Below, in pieces: positions 5,243 through 6,942 of a stretch of 6,942 nucleotides of DNA. Positions within the stretch are counted from its first letter, which is position 1, and the number at the start of each line of letters is the position of its first letter. The DNA is from Anaeromyxobacteraceae bacterium (GTDB lineage Bacteria; Myxococcota; Myxococcia; Myxococcales; Anaeromyxobacteraceae). The notes beneath the pieces were generated by a model that saw only the letters and a list, made by a program, of their open reading frames with translations, did no database searches and was not told the origin of the DNA. The translations under genes were made by a program, and so were the position numbers. The DNA lies in the NCBI GenBank assembly GCA_027349605.1, contig DAIEMM010000218.1, positions 1 to 6,942 of the forward strand. Reading direction: 5' to 3'.

Positions 5243-6748
5243 ATGACCACTCCCCTGTTGGAGGTTGTGAACCCGGCAACCGGGGTGCCGATCCAGAGCG
5301 TCCCGGCGCAGTCGAGGGAGGACGCGCAGGCTGCCGTCTCCCGTGCCCGGGAGGCCCAGCCGGCCTGGGCCGCGATGCCCTTCTCGGAACGGAAGCGAGC
5401 GCTGCGTCGCCTTGCCCACCGTCTTGCGACGGATCCCGAGGTCGTGCCCACGCTGATGCGGGAGAGCGGCAAGCCCCGCTTCGAGGCGGAGGCGATCGAG
5501 GTCCTCTACGCGTGCGAGATGACCCGGTTCGCAACGGGCCGGGCCGGGCGACTCGCGCTCCGCGATGAGGTGCGGAACCCGTTCCTGTTCCCGTGGAAGC
5601 GGGCCAGCGTGCTTCGCCAGGCCGTGGGCGTGGTCGGCGTGATCGGGCCCTGGAACTGGCCCCTGCTCAACAACTACGGCGACGCGGTCGCACCACTCGC
5701 CATGGGCAACGCGGTCGTCCTGAAGCCGTCCCCGGTCACGCCGCTCACCTCCCTGCTCGTGGAGCGTCTCTGGCGCGAGGAGGGCCTCCCGGAGAACGTC
5801 TTCCAGGTCGTCGTCGGAGGCGGAGAGATCGGTGAGGCGCTGGTGGACTCCGTCGACATGGTGTTCTTCACCGGCAGCCAGGCAACCGGCCGGAAGGTCG
5901 CCCAGGCGGCGGGAGCCCGGCTGGTCCCGTGCGTGCTCGAGCTCGGGGGCAATTCCCCGATGGTCGTCCTCGGAGACGCGGACCTGGAACGTGCGGCGCG
6001 GGCCGCGGTCTGGAGTGGCTTCGCCCACAGCGGGCAGGTCTGCATCCGCACGGAGCGCGTCATCGTCGAGTCCTCGGTCCACGACCGGTTCGTGGAGCGT
6101 TGCCTGGCGCTGACGAACGCGCTTCGCCAGGGACACGACGACCCGGACGAGGATCGGGAGCTCGACGTGGGCGCGGTGACGTTCGCGCCACAGATGGAGC
6201 GCGCGGAGCGCCAGATCGCCCAGGCTCGCGGCGCGGGCGCCCGGGTGGCCTCGGGCGGGCAGCGGCGTCCGGAGATCGGTCCCGGGTTCTTCGCGCCGAC
6301 GGTGCTCGTCGGGGTGACCCCCGACATGGACGTCTCGAGAGAGGAGACCTTCGGCCCGGTCCTTCCGGTGATCCGCGCGGCGAACGCGGACGAGGCGATC
6401 CGCATCGCGAACGAGACCTCCCACGGGCTTTCCGCTGCGATCTGGTCCGGGGACGGGAGGCGGGCGGCCGAGCTGGCCAGGCGGCTGGATGCTGGAACCG
6501 TCTGCGTGAACGACGTGCTCGTGAACTACCTGTGCGTCGAGGCGCCCCTCGGCGGCATCAAGGCCAGCGGGCTCGGTGTCCGGCACGGCATCGAGGGCTT
6601 GCGCCAGTTCTGCCGGATCAAGACCGTCGTCCAGGATCGCCGCCTTGCTCGCGGCGTATCGGCGTTCGCGGGACGCCACCTGCAGTTCCCGTACAAGCGC
6701 CGGGTCCTGCGAGTCCTGGAGTGGGTCCTTCCCCGCCTGTACCGGTAG
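5243..6748 (+). CDS. NAD(P)+-dependent aldehyde dehydrogenase family protein
   Basis: 501 residues from an ATG at 5243; GTG at 5231 (four codons earlier) is a real alternative, with AGG four bases before it. It oxidises an aldehyde to the carboxylate with NAD(P)+. Family signatures are intact and in order: GPWNWP with the oxyanion Asn (135-140, N138), cofactor-binding VLKPS (159-163, K161), FTGSQATGRKV (209-219), general-base Glu in ELGGNSP (E233), catalytic Cys in SGQVCIR (C267), EETFGPV (367-373, E368), and PLGGIKASGLG (435-445). It starts at the usual point (EVVNPATG). After the normal end near CRIKTVVQD (457-465) there is a basic tail of about 36 residues with PYKRRVLRVLEWVLPRLYR. This looks like an amphipathic helix and may touch the membrane. 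The substrate cannot be told: succinate-semialdehyde-type, aromatic or fatty aldehydes are all possible. No partner enzyme is next to it, and it appears monocistronic. Confidence 0.93.
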   Translation: MTTPLLEVVNPATGVPIQSVPAQSREDAQAAVSRAREAQPAWAAMPFSERKRALRRLAHRLATDPEVVPTLMRESGKPRFEAEAIEVLYACEMTRFATGRAGRLALRDEVRNPFLFPWKRASVLRQAVGVVGVIGPWNWPLLNNYGDAVAPLAMGNAVVLKPSPVTPLTSLLVERLWREEGLPENVFQVVVGGGEIGEALVDSVDMVFFTGSQATGRKVAQAAGARLVPCVLELGGNSPMVVLGDADLERAARAAVWSGFAHSGQVCIRTERVIVESSVHDRFVERCLALTNALRQGHDDPDEDRELDVGAVTFAPQMERAERQIAQARGAGARVASGGQRRPEIGPGFFAPTVLVGVTPDMDVSREETFGPVLPVIRAANADEAIRIANETSHGLSAAIWSGDGRRAAELARRLDAGTVCVNDVLVNYLCVEAPLGGIKASGLGVRHGIEGLRQFCRIKTVVQDRRLARGVSAFAGRHLQFPYKRRVLRVLEWVLPRLYR

Positions 6749-6795
6749 TCCTGGAGAGAGCCAGGCCCCCGCGAGTCTCCCCGGCCCCACAAGGC

Positions 6796-6833
6796 GACAG
6801 GGGAACCCGGTTGCCCGGATTCCCCTGTCTTTT
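6796..6833 (+). terminator. Strong intrinsic terminator of the aldehyde dehydrogenase gene
   Basis: GACAGGGGAA (6796-6805) pairs with TTCCCCTGTC (6820-6829) for ten perfect base pairs. After one C/A mismatch, CCGG/CCGG adds four more pairs closed by a TTGC loop, and TTTT (6830-6833) follows. It stands 47 bases after the stop codon. On the minus strand the hairpin is not followed by a T run, so it would serve the convergent tRNA gene less well. Confidence 0.9.
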
Positions 6834-6843
6834 CACTGCGTTC

Positions 6844-6919
6844 TGGTGGACCCGACCGGGATCGAACCGGTGACCTCCTGAATGCCATTCAGGCGCGCTC
6901 CCAGCTGCGCCACGGGCCC
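6844..6919 (-). tRNA. tRNA-Ala (anticodon GGC), CCA encoded
   Basis: A full cloverleaf can be folded on the minus strand over 76 bases. The acceptor is GGGCCCG/CGGGTCC and includes a G3:U70 pair, the identity element for alanine. The D stem is GCGC/GCGC. The anticodon stem CCTGA/TCAGG has loop ATGGCAT (anticodon GGC, reads GCC). The variable region is AGGTC, and the T stem ACCGG/CCGGT has loop TTCGATC. Discriminator A is followed by an encoded CCA at 6846-6844. GCC is the expected major Ala codon in a GC-rich genome. It is transcribed towards the end of the aldehyde dehydrogenase gene. Confidence 0.97.
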
Positions 6920-6942
6920 GTCTATCTGTCGGCCTAAGCCGT

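Overview
This is a GC-rich window, by eye well above 60% GC. The signs point to a diderm bacterium: a lipobox lipoprotein, a signal-peptide protein, Shine-Dalgarno sites, GTG start use, and a tRNA with an encoded CCA end. The main lipoprotein has the layout of surface lipoproteins I recall from Deltaproteobacteria-like and environmental lineages (a pre-albumin-like beta domain plus a helical region). The phylum cannot be fixed from sequence alone.

Layout. Everything from 1 to 4922 that looks coding is on the minus strand. In transcription order it holds an EamA/DMT-type 10-helix transporter with a 61-residue histidine-rich tail (4922-3873), a small secreted Met/His-rich protein (3666-3148), a large methionine-rich lipoprotein made of three ~270-residue tandem repeats (2919-388), and the N-terminal 114 residues of a hemerythrin-like HHE protein cut by the window edge (343-1). 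From 5243 an NAD(P)+-dependent aldehyde dehydrogenase runs on the plus strand and ends in a strong intrinsic terminator (6796-6833). A convergent tRNA-Ala(GGC) closes the window (6919-6844, minus strand).

How the genes may work together. Four neighbouring minus-strand genes all carry unusual densities of metal-ligand residues. The lipoprotein has about 89 Met in 843 residues. The small secreted protein has 13 Met, 9 His and 2 Cys after its signal peptide. The transporter has 23 His in its last 61 residues. The last gene is a di-iron/O2-binding hemerythrin-like protein. The simplest joint reading is an envelope metal-handling locus, with copper(I) or silver(I) favoured by methionine, or a combined metal/oxidative stress locus. 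That reading is inference: no known copper gene (copA, cusABC, cueO) is present in the window. The aldehyde dehydrogenase and tRNA look like ordinary flanking genes.

The most unusual object is the triple-repeat methionine-rich lipoprotein, together with its small Met-rich neighbour. Most other long open frames here, including a 1215-codon frame antisense to the lipoprotein, are GC-driven shadows.
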